Below are positions 1 to 7,651 of a stretch of 28,779 nt of DNA, piece by piece. Every line of letters begins with the position of its first letter. The first letter of the stretch is position 1. This DNA is from Lysobacter_F sp035645555 (GTDB taxonomy: Bacteria; Pseudomonadota; Gammaproteobacteria; Xanthomonadales; Xanthomonadaceae): the NCBI GenBank assembly GCA_035645555.1, contig DASQMI010000083.1:1-28779 (forward strand), read 5' to 3'. The translations under genes were made by a program, and so were the position numbers. Under the pieces are notes generated by a model. That model saw only the letters and a program-made list of their open reading frames with translations. It was not told the origin of the DNA and made no database searches.

Positions 1-227
1 GGGCGGTAGCTGCTCAGCCCCGCCCAGCCGAGCACGCGGCCGGATTCGGCGGCAACCAGCAGCGGATAGCGGCCAGCGTCGCGCAGGCGCGCCTCGATGT
101 CGGCGGCCGCGCGCGGCACGGTCTCGAACGTGGCGGAACGCTCGGCGATGCCCTGGTTGTAGATCGTCGCGATCGCCTCGGCATCGGCGGCAACGGCATG
201 ACGGATCTCGATCATCGGTGCGCTCAT
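1..227 (-). CDS. GNAT N-acetyltransferase, phosphinothricin acetyltransferase-like (3' part cut by window edge)
   Basis: The first 75 codons are in the window; the rest lies beyond position 1. The protein starts MSAPMIEIRHAVAADAEAIA and continues with IYNQGIAERSATFET, the N-terminal signature of the phosphinothricin (and arsinothricin) N-acetyltransferase branch of the GNAT fold. Members transfer acetyl from acetyl-CoA to the amino group of small amino-acid analogues in the cytosol. The acetyl-CoA loop lies in the missing part, so activity cannot be judged. The gene lies 42 bp downstream of the marR gene on the same strand. A sequence matching the marR promoter-proximal operator sits 3-20 bp upstream of its start, so MarR control is likely. 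The start at 227 is the first ATG after that site. The substrate is not established; detoxification is an inference from the family and the regulator. Confidence 0.8.
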   Translation of the reverse strand, partial: MSAPMIEIRHAVAADAEAIATIYNQGIAERSATFETVPRAAADIEARLRDAGRYPLLVAAESGRVLGWAGLSSYR

Positions 228-230
228 AAT

Positions 231-248
231 GTTGTTAGTGACAACTAT
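231..248 (-). promoter_or_regulatory. Second MarR-type operator, upstream of the GNAT gene
   Basis: On the plus strand 231-245 reads GTTGTTAGTGACAAC, an inverted repeat with 5-base arms (GTTGT/ACAAC). It shares GTTG(N4)TGACAAC with the site at 823-837 in front of marR, and the shared block extends to TGACAACTAT (239-248). Both sites keep the same order: ATAGTTGTCA then CAAC when read on the minus strand. No convincing -35 box is seen here, so this may be an operator inside a marR-GNAT transcript or a weaker internal promoter. The binding protein is inferred from position. Confidence 0.6.
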
Positions 249-269
249 TTTGGCGAAAAGAAGCTGGTT

Positions 270-806
270 TCAGGCCCGCTTGCGCGCCTGCGCCGGCGCC
301 TGCGCGGGAATGCCGCACGCCCCGACGCTGACGCCGCTGACGAACCGCGACTGCGCCGCGCGCGCCAGCCGTGCGATCAATTCGGTGGCGCCAGCACGCA
401 CGTCCGGGTCGAGATCGCGCAGCAGCTCCACCTGCTGCTCGATCAGGTCGTGGTTGATGCGCTGGTAGAGCGCGCGTCCGGCCGGCGTCGCCGACAGCGC
501 GAGCGCGCGACCGTCGTCCGGATCGGTGCGGCGCTCGACGTAGCCCTTGCGGACCAGCGCGTCGACCACCCGCGTGGTGGTGCTCTTGTCGAGCATCAGC
601 GCCTCGGCCAGTGCCTGGCTGCGCAGCGGCCCGCGCTCGATCACCGTCTCCAGCGCGTAGCACTGGGTCACCGAGATGTCGTGGCAGCAGATGCGGTCGC
701 GGTCGCGGAACTGATAGACGCGCACCAGGCTGGCGACGGCCGCGTGCAACGCTTCGGCATCGCGCCGCAGCGAAGCGTCCGTCGGAGGGGTCCGGGTGCC
801 GGCCAT
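270..806 (-). CDS. MarR-family transcriptional regulator with a cysteine cluster
   Basis: A 178-residue winged-helix regulator. The MarR core is clear: LRSQALAEALMLDKSTTTRV is the recognition helix region (about residues 61-80), followed by the wing with TDPDDGR. MarR proteins are dimeric repressors that let go of DNA on binding a ligand or on cysteine oxidation. Residues 40-49 hold three cysteines (C40, C41 and C49, in RICCHDISVTQC), which could sense a metal or thiol reagent; this is inference. I chose the ATG at 806 because the only longer start (TTG at 836) would lie within the operator and upstream of the likely transcription start. The gene precedes the GNAT acetyltransferase by 42 bp. 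The C-terminal tail after about residue 155 is Ala/Arg-rich and carries no recognisable domain. Confidence 0.88.
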   Translation of the reverse strand: MAGTRTPPTDASLRRDAEALHAAVASLVRVYQFRDRDRICCHDISVTQCYALETVIERGPLRSQALAEALMLDKSTTTRVVDALVRKGYVERRTDPDDGRALALSATPAGRALYQRINHDLIEQQVELLRDLDPDVRAGATELIARLARAAQSRFVSGVSVGACGIPAQAPAQARKRA

Positions 807-822
807 GAGGGTCCGCGTGAAA

Positions 823-863
823 GTTGCGTATGACAACTATACCCCGCCGGGCCGGGGTGTCAA
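823..863 (-). promoter_or_regulatory. marR promoter with overlapping operator
   Basis: Read on the minus strand there is a perfect -35 TTGACA (plus 858-863), a 16-base spacer and a near-perfect -10 TATAGT (plus 836-841). The inverted repeat GTTGCGTATGACAAC (plus 823-837) begins within the -10 and covers the expected transcription start near 829. A repressor bound there would block RNA polymerase, so marR is probably autoregulated. The same operator pattern recurs at 231-245. Confidence 0.72.
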
Positions 864-1013
864 CCGCGCGGCAGCCGGCGCCCGCACGGCGGTCTTCACC
901 GCAGGCGGCCGCGGCTGCCGTACGGTGGAGCTCAGGCGGGGTTGCGGGTGGAGGCAGGAGGATGGAACGATCATGCGCACTGCCCTGCCCCGACGCTCCA
1001 CCAAGGACATGCG

Positions 1014-1394
1014 ATGAGCCGACGATCCGTCCTGGTCGTGGAAGACAACCGCGAGTTCCGCGAGACGCTGAAGGATCTGTTCGAGCTGCAGGGCTACCAG
1101 GTGCATACCGCCGAGAACGGCGAGGACGGCCTGCGCTGCCTGGACATGATCCCGACGCCATGCTTGATCGTGCTCGACCTGATGATGCCGGTGATGGACG
1201 GCTGGGAATTTCTCGACGCGCTGCGTCAGCATCCTGATCCTGCCACTCGCGCGATCCCGGTGGTGGTGGTGTCCGGCGTCGCCGACACGTTCGATCTCGC
1301 CGATCTGCGCAGCCTGTACGACTGCAACGTGATCCGGAAGCCGCCGGAACTGGACGCGCTGTTCGCGATCGCCCGGCGCTCCTGCGACGCCTAG
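1014..1394 (+). CDS. Single-domain response regulator (CheY-like receiver)
   Basis: A 126-residue protein that is only a receiver domain. It has the acidic pair E10-D11, the phospho-acceptor D55 in VLDLMMPVMDG, the switch Ser87 and the conserved Lys109-Pro110. There is no output domain, so it must act through protein contacts or pass phosphate on in a relay. The start at 1014 is preceded by AAGGA at a good distance; an in-frame upstream start at 942 would add a tail outside the fold. The hybrid kinase gene begins 66 bp downstream on the same strand, so the two probably form one operon with this protein as a phosphorelay partner. The partner is inferred from position only. Confidence 0.88.
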   Translation: MSRRSVLVVEDNREFRETLKDLFELQGYQVHTAENGEDGLRCLDMIPTPCLIVLDLMMPVMDGWEFLDALRQHPDPATRAIPVVVVSGVADTFDLADLRSLYDCNVIRKPPELDALFAIARRSCDA

Positions 1395-1460
1395 CCACAC
1401 CCGGCGTTCGCAACCGCTCCGCTAGCCTGCTCGGCGCTCCGATCTGCCTGAGGTGGGCCC

Positions 1461-3935
1461 ATGCCGAACTGGCTGAGCGATGCGCTCGAGAAGAGCGCCT
1501 ATTTCATGCCGCACGGCCACTGCATCCTTTGGATTCCGTGGCTGCTGTGGATGCACGTCGTCTCCGACGTGCTGATCGGCCTGGCCTACGTCGGTATCGC
1601 GCTGGTGCTGTGGACGCTGGTGAAGCGCACGCGGATCGCGTTCAGCCCGGTGTTCGTCGCCTTCGCGCTATTCATCGGATTGTGCGGCGGCACCCACTTC
1701 CTCGAAGTGTGGACGGTCTGGAACCCGGACTACATCACCGCCGGCGCGCTCAAGGCCGCCACCGCGGCGGCGTCGGTCGCGACCGCGATCGGCCTGGTGC
1801 ACGTGCGCCCGCAGGTGATCGAGGTGGTCCACTCCGCGCGGCTGTCGGAACAGCGCCGGATCCAGCTGGAAAGCGCGAACGCCGAACTGGCGGTGCTGCT
1901 GGAGCGGGTGCGCGAGCTCGACGAGCTGAAGAGCCAGTTCTTCGCCAACGTCAGCCACGAGCTGCGCACGCCGCTGGCGCTGATCCTCGGCGCGACCGAG
2001 CAGCTCGCGCAGGGCCAGAACCTGGACGCGGCGCAGCAGCGCCAGCTCGACACCGTGGGCGCCAACGCGCGCATGCTGCTGCGCCACGTCAACGACCTGC
2101 TGGATCTGTCCCGGCTCGAGGCCGGCGAGATGAGCGTGCAGGCCGTCGACATCGACTGCGCGTCGCTGGTGCGCCGGGTCGCCTCTCAGTTCGAGGTCGC
2201 CGCGCAGCAGCGCACGATCGCGCTGGCGGTTGAAGTGCCGGCGGCGCTGCCGGCGCGGCTGGATGCCGCCAAGCTCGAGCACATCCTGGTCAACCTGCTG
2301 TCCAACGCGCTCAAGTTCACCCCACGCGACGGACGCGTGCGCGTCACGCTCGCCGCGCACGACGACGCACTTCGGCTGGAGGTCGGCGACAGCGGTCCGG
2401 GCGTGCCGGAAGCGCACCGCGCGACGGTGTTCGAGCGCTTCCGTCAGCTCGACGGCGGCAGCACGCGCCTGCACGGCGGCACCGGGCTGGGGCTGGCGAT
2501 CGTGCGCGAGTTCGCCGAGCTGCAGGGCGGCACGGTGACGGTGGCCGATGCGCCGGAGGGCGGCGCGCTGTTCACCGTCACCCTGCCGCGCGGCGACGCG
2601 AGCCCTGCCGCCACACCGGCGCCGACCAGCGCCGTGCCGGTCGCGCTGGAAGGCGCGCTCGCCGAGCTCACCGCCCACGTGCGCGATCCCGCGCCGGCGC
2701 AGGCGCTGCCGTCGGTGCCGGGCCGTCCGCAGGTGCTGGTGGTGGAGGACAATGCCGACATGCGCGCGTTCGTCGCCGAGACGCTGGCGGCGCGCTACAA
2801 CGTGATCACTGCGGTCGACGGCCAGCAGGCGCTGGAGCAGGCGCGCGCGCTGCCGCCGGACCTGATCGTCACCGACGTGATGATGCCCGGCATGAGTGGC
2901 GACCAGCTGGTGGCGGCGGTGCGCGCCGACGGCGCGTTCGCACACGTGCCGATCCTGCTGCTGACCGCGCGCGCCGACGACGAGTTGCGCGTGCGCCTGC
3001 TGGCCGGCGGCGCGCAGGATTACCTGACCAAGCCGTTCCAGCCGCGCGAACTGCTGGTGCGCGCCGGCAACCTGCTGGCGCAGAAGCGCGCGATCGATGC
3101 GCTGCGCGGCGAGCTCGCGGTGGTGTCCAACGATCTCGGCGCGCTCGTGCAGCAGATGGTGATCCGCAGCCGGCAGCTGCGCACGGCGCTGGACGTCGCC
3201 GAGGTGGCGCGCGACCACGCCGAGGGCGCGAGCCTGGTGAAGAGCCACTTCCTCGGCCTGATCTCGCACGAGCTGCGCACGCCGCTGGCCACGCTGGACA
3301 CCACGCTGCAGATGCTGACCCGCACCGATGCGCCGCCGCCGGCACCGGCCCAGCTGCAGCGCATGCTGCGCGTCACCCGCGAGATGGGTGCGCTGGTCGA
3401 CGGCCTGCTCGAGTACGTGCAGCTCGAGAGCGGGCGCATGCAGGCGCGTCCGGAGCCGGTCGACCTGAGCCGGCTGGTCGCCGAGGTGATCGACGACCAG
3501 CGCGAGTTCGCGCCCAAGGGCGTCGCGGTGCGCGCCGAACAGGCGGATTCCGTGGTGGTCCACAGTGATCCGCGGCTGCTGCGGGTGGTAGTCGCCAACC
3601 TGGTCGGCAATGCGCTGAAGTTCACGCCCGCGGGCACGGTCAGCACCCGGGTCGGCAGCGACGGCGAGCGCGTGCACGTGGAGGTGCGCGACACCGGCAT
3701 CGGCATCGCCGAGCGCGACCAGCAGCGCATCTTCGAACCGTTCGAGCAGCTCGAGCCGCTCGCGCGCAAGAGCATCCCCGGCGTCGGTCTCGGCCTGGCG
3801 CTGGTCAAGCGCATCGTCGAAACGCTGGGCGGCACGATCGGGGTGAGTTCGGAGCTCGGCGCCGGCACGGTGTTCCGGGTCGAGCTGCCGATCGCGGCAC
3901 ACGCGGGCTCAGGCACGGCGCGCCCCACGGCGTGA
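1461..3935 (+). CDS. Hybrid sensor kinase with ETR1-like ethylene-binding transmembrane domain (HK-REC-HK)
   Basis: An 824-residue inner-membrane kinase. Residues about 20-120 form three membrane helices closely resembling plant ETR1: SDVLIGLAYVGI aligns with ETR1 SDFFIAIAYFSI, IGLCGGTH with IVLCGATH, and ATAIGLVHVRP with ATALMLVHIIP. D36, Y43, I46, I72, C75 and H79 match ETR1 D25, Y32, I35, I62, C65 and H69; ETR1 Pro36 is Ala47 here. C75 and H79 would bind Cu(I). A coiled coil (about 122-158) leads to a first kinase core (H166, N-box near 277-287, DSGPG at 310, GTGLGLAI at 340), a receiver (D472, K524; about 423-540), and a second kinase core (H603, NALKF near 717, DTGIGI at 744, GVGLGLAL at 774). 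There is no GAF domain, unlike ETR1. The stop is directly followed by the stop of the convergent MocR gene. Ethylene sensing is inference; kinase assignment is certain. Confidence 0.93.
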   Translation: MPNWLSDALEKSAYFMPHGHCILWIPWLLWMHVVSDVLIGLAYVGIALVLWTLVKRTRIAFSPVFVAFALFIGLCGGTHFLEVWTVWNPDYITAGALKAATAAASVATAIGLVHVRPQVIEVVHSARLSEQRRIQLESANAELAVLLERVRELDELKSQFFANVSHELRTPLALILGATEQLAQGQNLDAAQQRQLDTVGANARMLLRHVNDLLDLSRLEAGEMSVQAVDIDCASLVRRVASQFEVAAQQRTIALAVEVPAALPARLDAAKLEHILVNLLSNALKFTPRDGRVRVTLAAHDDALRLEVGDSGPGVPEAHRATVFERFRQLDGGSTRLHGGTGLGLAIVREFAELQGGTVTVADAPEGGALFTVTLPRGDASPAATPAPTSAVPVALEGALAELTAHVRDPAPAQALPSVPGRPQVLVVEDNADMRAFVAETLAARYNVITAVDGQQALEQARALPPDLIVTDVMMPGMSGDQLVAAVRADGAFAHVPILLLTARADDELRVRLLAGGAQDYLTKPFQPRELLVRAGNLLAQKRAIDALRGELAVVSNDLGALVQQMVIRSRQLRTALDVAEVARDHAEGASLVKSHFLGLISHELRTPLATLDTTLQMLTRTDAPPPAPAQLQRMLRVTREMGALVDGLLEYVQLESGRMQARPEPVDLSRLVAEVIDDQREFAPKGVAVRAEQADSVVVHSDPRLLRVVVANLVGNALKFTPAGTVSTRVGSDGERVHVEVRDTGIGIAERDQQRIFEPFEQLEPLARKSIPGVGLGLALVKRIVETLGGTIGVSSELGAGTVFRVELPIAAHAGSGTARPTA

Positions 3936-5300
3936 TCAGCCGCGCCCACCCAGCGCCTGCGCGACCGTGCGCAGCCCGTGGTCGAGCCGCTCCTCGCTCT
4001 CGACGTTGCACAGGCTGATGCGCACCGCGGCCGGACGCAGGCCGGGGTCGACCGCCATGCTGCCGCTGGCCAGCACGTCCACGCCGCGCGCCTGCACGTA
4101 CGCGGCGAACTCGTCGGCGCGCCACGGCTCCGGCAGGCGCAGCCACACGTGCAGCGCGCGCGGATGCGCCAGCCGTTCGAACCCGGCGAGCCGCTGCGCG
4201 GCCAGCGCCTGCCGGCGCGCGGCGACCTCGCGCTGGCGCGCCGCGAGCGCCGCCGCGGTGCCGTCGCCGATCCAGCTTGCGGCGACGTGCGCGAGCAACG
4301 GCGATGTCATCCAGGTCGACACGCGCAGCGCCGACAGCGCCGCCGCCTGCAGCGCCGCCGGCACCAGCAGGAAGCCGATCCGCAACCCCGGTGCCACCGC
4401 CTTCGACAGACTGGTGGTGTAGCAGACCCGCTCCGGCGCCAGCGCGGCCAGCGGCGGCAGGCGCTCGTCCGGGGCCAGCAGCGCGCCGTAGGCGTCGTCC
4501 TCGATCAGGGTGACGGCGTGGCGGCGCGCGAGCTCCACCAGCGCGTGGCGGCGCTTGCGCGACATCACCGCAAGCGTCGGGTTCTGCAGGTTCGGCACCA
4601 GCACGACCGCCTTCGCGCGGTCGCGCGCGAGCGCGGCGGCGAGCGCGTCCGGGCGCATGCCTTCGGCGTCGAGCGCGATGCCTTCGGCACGCAGGCCGAG
4701 CACGTTGCACGCGCCGATCAGCGCCGGCGAGGTCAGGTCCTCCACCAGCACGCGGTCGCCCGGGCGGGTCAGCGCCAGCAGCGTGACGAAGATCGCGTGG
4801 ATCGCACCGGAGGTGATCAGCAGGCGGTCGCTCGGCGCGTCCACGCCGAGCCCGGCCAGCCAGGCGCGCCCGGCGTCCCGATGCGCCGGCAGCGCGCCGG
4901 ACGGTTCGTAGCGCAACAGGTCCATCGCGCCGCGGCCGTGCGCGAGCGGCGCCAGCGCGCGCGCGAGCTCGGCGGCGCTGGCCGCCGGGAACGGAAAGTT
5001 CGAGCTGAGGTCCACCCGCGCCGTCGCATCCGGCGCCGGCCACGGCACCCGGCCCGGGTCGGGCAGCAGGCGCACGAACGTGCCGCGGCCGACCTCGCCG
5101 GACACCAGCCCCATCTCGGCGGCGAGGTCGTAGGCGCGCGACACCGTGGTCAGGTTGAGGCCGAGCCGACGCGCCAGCGCGCGCCGCGGCGGAAGGCGCG
5201 CGCCGGGCGCGAGCTCACCGCTGCGCACGGCGACGGCGATGGCATCGGCCAGTGCGACGTAGCGTGGGCCGGGCCGGCTCTGGAGGTCGGGCGTCCACAT
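3936..5300 (-). CDS. MocR/GabR-type transcriptional regulator (GntR helix-turn-helix fused to aminotransferase-like domain)
   Basis: A 454-residue protein. Residues about 10-78 are a GntR winged helix (RYVALADAIAVAVRSGELAP, then the recognition segment near LARRLGLNLTTVSRAYDLA). From about 95 onward it has the fold-type I aminotransferase body with the PLP lysine K300 in TTSLSKAVAPG, N240-P241 and the D268-D269-x-Y271 motif. These proteins usually bind PLP-linked amino compounds and control a neighbouring amino-acid or vitamin B6 gene rather than catalyse transamination. It is divergent from an aspartate/glutamate racemase gene (99 bp between starts), its likely target. The shared gap holds a CATTGT/ACAATG inverted repeat touching the start codon. 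The 3' end abuts the hybrid kinase with no spacer. Confidence 0.9.
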   Translation of the reverse strand: MWTPDLQSRPGPRYVALADAIAVAVRSGELAPGARLPPRRALARRLGLNLTTVSRAYDLAAEMGLVSGEVGRGTFVRLLPDPGRVPWPAPDATARVDLSSNFPFPAASAAELARALAPLAHGRGAMDLLRYEPSGALPAHRDAGRAWLAGLGVDAPSDRLLITSGAIHAIFVTLLALTRPGDRVLVEDLTSPALIGACNVLGLRAEGIALDAEGMRPDALAAALARDRAKAVVLVPNLQNPTLAVMSRKRRHALVELARRHAVTLIEDDAYGALLAPDERLPPLAALAPERVCYTTSLSKAVAPGLRIGFLLVPAALQAAALSALRVSTWMTSPLLAHVAASWIGDGTAAALAARQREVAARRQALAAQRLAGFERLAHPRALHVWLRLPEPWRADEFAAYVQARGVDVLASGSMAVDPGLRPAAVRISLCNVESEERLDHGLRTVAQALGGRG

Positions 5301-5337
5301 TGTGCGACCGACAATGCGCCTGTCCTGCCACACAATC
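5298..5337. promoter_or_regulatory. Candidate MocR operator and divergent promoter region
   Basis: 5298-5316 is an inverted repeat CATTGT-N7-ACAATG whose left arm overlaps the regulator's ATG. A further ACAAT lies at 5332-5336, exactly 21 bp (two helical turns) from the ACAAT at 5311, the kind of spacing expected for direct-repeat MocR sites. On the plus strand CCGACA (5308-5313), 17 bases, CACAAT (5331-5336) would serve as a promoter for the racemase, so bound regulator would cover it. Function is inferred. Confidence 0.5.
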
Positions 5338-5399
5338 AATCGAATGTCCGGCGCGTCGGCGGGGCGCCAGCCTGTCCCGGTCCCCGACCGAGAACCGCC

Positions 5400-6158
5400 A
5401 TGACCGCCGCCCACCCCGCCCCGGCCGATCCCGCCACCGCATACGACAGCCCGCTGCGTCCGCTCGGCCTGATCGGCGGCATGAGCTGGGAAAGCACCGC
5501 GCTGTACTACCGGCGCCTCAACGAACGCGTGCGCGAGCGGCTCGGTGGCCTGCACTCGGCCGAGCTGCGCGTGCATTCGTTCGACTTCGCGCCGATCGCC
5601 GCGATGCAGGCGGCCGGGCACTGGGACGAGGCGACCGGCCGCCTGGTGCGGGCGGCGCAGGCGCTCGAGGCCGGCGGCGCCGCCGCGCTGCTGATCTGCA
5701 CCAACACCATGCACCGCATGGCCGATGCGGTGCAGGCGGCGGTGCGCGTGCCGCTGCTGCACATCGTCGACCCCACCGCGCGGGCGATCCGCGCCGCCGG
5801 CGGCCACCGCCCGCTGCTGCTCGGCACCCGCTTCACGATGGAGGGCGACTTCTACCTCGGCCGCCTGCGCACGCGCTTCGACCTCGACCCCTTGGTGCCC
5901 GACGCGGCAGCGCGCGCGCTCGTCGACCGGGTGATCTACGAGGAGCTGTGCCGCGGCATGGTCAGTGCGGCCTCGCAGGCGGCGTACCGCGCCATCGTCG
6001 AGCGCGCCCGGCGCGACGGCGCCGACGGGGTGATCTTCGGCTGCACCGAAATCGGGCTGCTGCTCGGCGGCGTCGACCTCGGCATGCCGGTGTACGACAG
6101 CGTCGAACTGCACTGCGAGGCGGCGGCGCGCTTCGCGCTCGGCGACGACGCGGACTGA
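5400..6158 (+). CDS. Aspartate/glutamate racemase family protein
   Basis: A 252-residue cytosolic enzyme of the PLP-independent Asp/Glu racemase family (YgeA-like). Residues 21-31 (PLGLIGGMSWE) are the N-terminal signature, and the two catalytic cysteines of the two-base mechanism are both present: C100 in LLICTNTMH and C215 in VIFGCTEIGLL. Family members interconvert L- and D-amino acids, usually aspartate or glutamate, by proton removal from one side and delivery from the other. The first 17 residues are an Ala/Pro-rich extension before the fold, so the ATG at 5400 may not be the sole start, but no later ATG precedes the conserved motif. It diverges from the MocR-type regulator, which probably controls it. 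Exact substrate is not determinable. Confidence 0.9.
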   Translation: MTAAHPAPADPATAYDSPLRPLGLIGGMSWESTALYYRRLNERVRERLGGLHSAELRVHSFDFAPIAAMQAAGHWDEATGRLVRAAQALEAGGAAALLICTNTMHRMADAVQAAVRVPLLHIVDPTARAIRAAGGHRPLLLGTRFTMEGDFYLGRLRTRFDLDPLVPDAAARALVDRVIYEELCRGMVSAASQAAYRAIVERARRDGADGVIFGCTEIGLLLGGVDLGMPVYDSVELHCEAAARFALGDDAD

Positions 6159-6208
6159 CCGCGGCTGTGTAATCCGCGTGAGGAGTCCGTGAAGCGACCT
6201 GTGCGTAA

Positions 6209-7651
6209 ATGGCCGCGGTCCATCGACGTTGCGCGCACGACCCAATGCAGCTTGCGACCGATCAGGGGGAGGTTGGCGACGACGCGCGTTTCCGCGCGCT
6301 CGCCGAGAACATTCCGAATCTCTGCTGGATGGCCGACGAGAGCGGCTGGATCTTCTGGTACAACCGGCGCTGGTACGAATACACCGGCACCACCTTCGAG
6401 GAGATGCAGGGCTGGGGTTGGCAGCGCGTGCACGACCCGCTGGTGCTGCCGCTGGTGATGGCGCGCTGGACGCGCGCGCTCGAACGCGGCGAGCCGTTCG
6501 AGATGGTGTTCCCGCTGAAAGGCGCCGACGGCGTGTTCCGTCCGTTCCTGACCCGGGTCGCGCCGGTGCGCGAGCACGGCCGCATCGTGCGCTGGTTCGG
6601 CAGCAACACCGACGTGACCGAACTGCACGCACTGCGCCAGACCCAGGCGCTGCACGAGCTGATCGTCTCCAGCGCGATCGACTTCGCGATCATCACCACC
6701 GACCTCGAAGGCCGGCTGACGTCGTGGAACGTCGGCGGCCGCAACCTGTTCGGCTACGAGGCGGAGGAGGTGATCGGCCAACCCGCCGACGTGCTGTATT
6801 GCGAGGAGGATCAGCGCAACCGGCGCCACGAGTACGAAATGCGCATGGCGGTCCAGCATGGCCGGATCGAGAGCGAACGCCCGCGCCGGCGCAAGGACGG
6901 CAGCACGTTCTGGGGCTCGGGCTACATCATGCCGCTGCGCAATGCCGAGGGCCGCCACGTCGGCTACCTGAAGATCATGCGCGACCGCAGCGAGCAGCGC
7001 CGGCAGGAGGAGCACCGCCGGCTGCTGGTCGAGGAGCTCAACCACCGGGTCAAGAACACGCTCGCGATCGTGCAGAGCATCGCCCGCCAGACGTTTCCGT
7101 CCGAAGGCGCCGCCGGCGACGCGCGCGCCGCGTTCGAAGGCCGGCTGCGCGCGCTCGCCCGCGCGCACGACCTGCTTACCCGCGAGAACTGGGAAGCGGC
7201 CGACTTGCGCCGGGTCGTCATCGAGACGATCCAGCCGCACCAGCAGGGCGAATCGCGCTTCATCGTCGACGGCCCGACGGTGCGGCTGGGTCCGAAGCCT
7301 GCGGTCACCATCGCGATGGCGTTGCACGAACTGTGCGTGAACGCGACCAAGTACGGCGCGCTGTCGGTGGCCGACGGCCACGTGGCGATCCGGTGGATCA
7401 CCACCGACGGCGGCGATCCGCGCTTCCACCTCACCTGGGAGGAAACCGGCGGGCCGACGGTGGCGCCGCCGGCGCGGCGCGGGTTCGGCTCGCGCATGAT
7501 CGAGCGCGCGCTGGCGCAGGAACTCGATGGCCGGGTCGAGGTGCATTACCGCCCGGCCGGCGTGGTGGTGGAGATCAGCGCGCCGGCGCCCGGGCACGTG
7601 GTCGGACGCGCCGAAGGCGTGCTGCCGATGCCGCCGCAGGATCGGTCTTAG
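6209..7651 (+). CDS. PAS-PAS sensor kinase of the HWE family
   Basis: A 480-residue kinase without membrane helices, so probably a soluble sensor. PAS 1 spans about 26-138 (RFRALAENIPNLCWMADESG onward, with PAC end near VTELH), PAS 2 about 148-262 (FAIITTDLEGRLTSWN...NLFGYEAEEVIG). The phospho-acceptor is H279 in LVEELNHRVKNTLAIVQSIA. The HWE hallmarks are present: H373-E374 before the N-box Asn378 and the W410-E-E412 motif. PAS 2 carries no visible GXNCRFLQ flavin motif, so it is not a classical LOV photosensor. A glycine loop RGFGSRMIERAL ends the ATPase domain. No response regulator is adjacent, so it is an orphan. The start is uncertain: ATG 6209 lacks a good ribosome site, and ATG 6245 is an alternative. 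Confidence 0.9.
   Translation: MAAVHRRCAHDPMQLATDQGEVGDDARFRALAENIPNLCWMADESGWIFWYNRRWYEYTGTTFEEMQGWGWQRVHDPLVLPLVMARWTRALERGEPFEMVFPLKGADGVFRPFLTRVAPVREHGRIVRWFGSNTDVTELHALRQTQALHELIVSSAIDFAIITTDLEGRLTSWNVGGRNLFGYEAEEVIGQPADVLYCEEDQRNRRHEYEMRMAVQHGRIESERPRRRKDGSTFWGSGYIMPLRNAEGRHVGYLKIMRDRSEQRRQEEHRRLLVEELNHRVKNTLAIVQSIARQTFPSEGAAGDARAAFEGRLRALARAHDLLTRENWEAADLRRVVIETIQPHQQGESRFIVDGPTVRLGPKPAVTIAMALHELCVNATKYGALSVADGHVAIRWITTDGGDPRFHLTWEETGGPTVAPPARRGFGSRMIERALAQELDGRVEVHYRPAGVVVEISAPAPGHVVGRAEGVLPMPPQDRS

Noticed and set aside
1668..3902. 744-codon open frame on the minus strand opposite the hybrid kinase
   Set aside because: Antisense to a fully motif-supported kinase; the composition is Arg/His/Gln/Ala-rich as expected for shadow frames in GC-rich DNA, with no recognisable domain.
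3978..5399. Long plus-strand open frame running in front of and joined to the racemase
   Set aside because: The part before 5400 is antisense to the MocR-type gene; only the part from 5400 matches a family.
6189..6458. GTG-started frame with a GAGGAG site just upstream of the HWE kinase
   Set aside because: Good ribosome site but wrong frame for the PAS domains, and it encodes no recognisable protein; the site may belong to a misread start or be chance.
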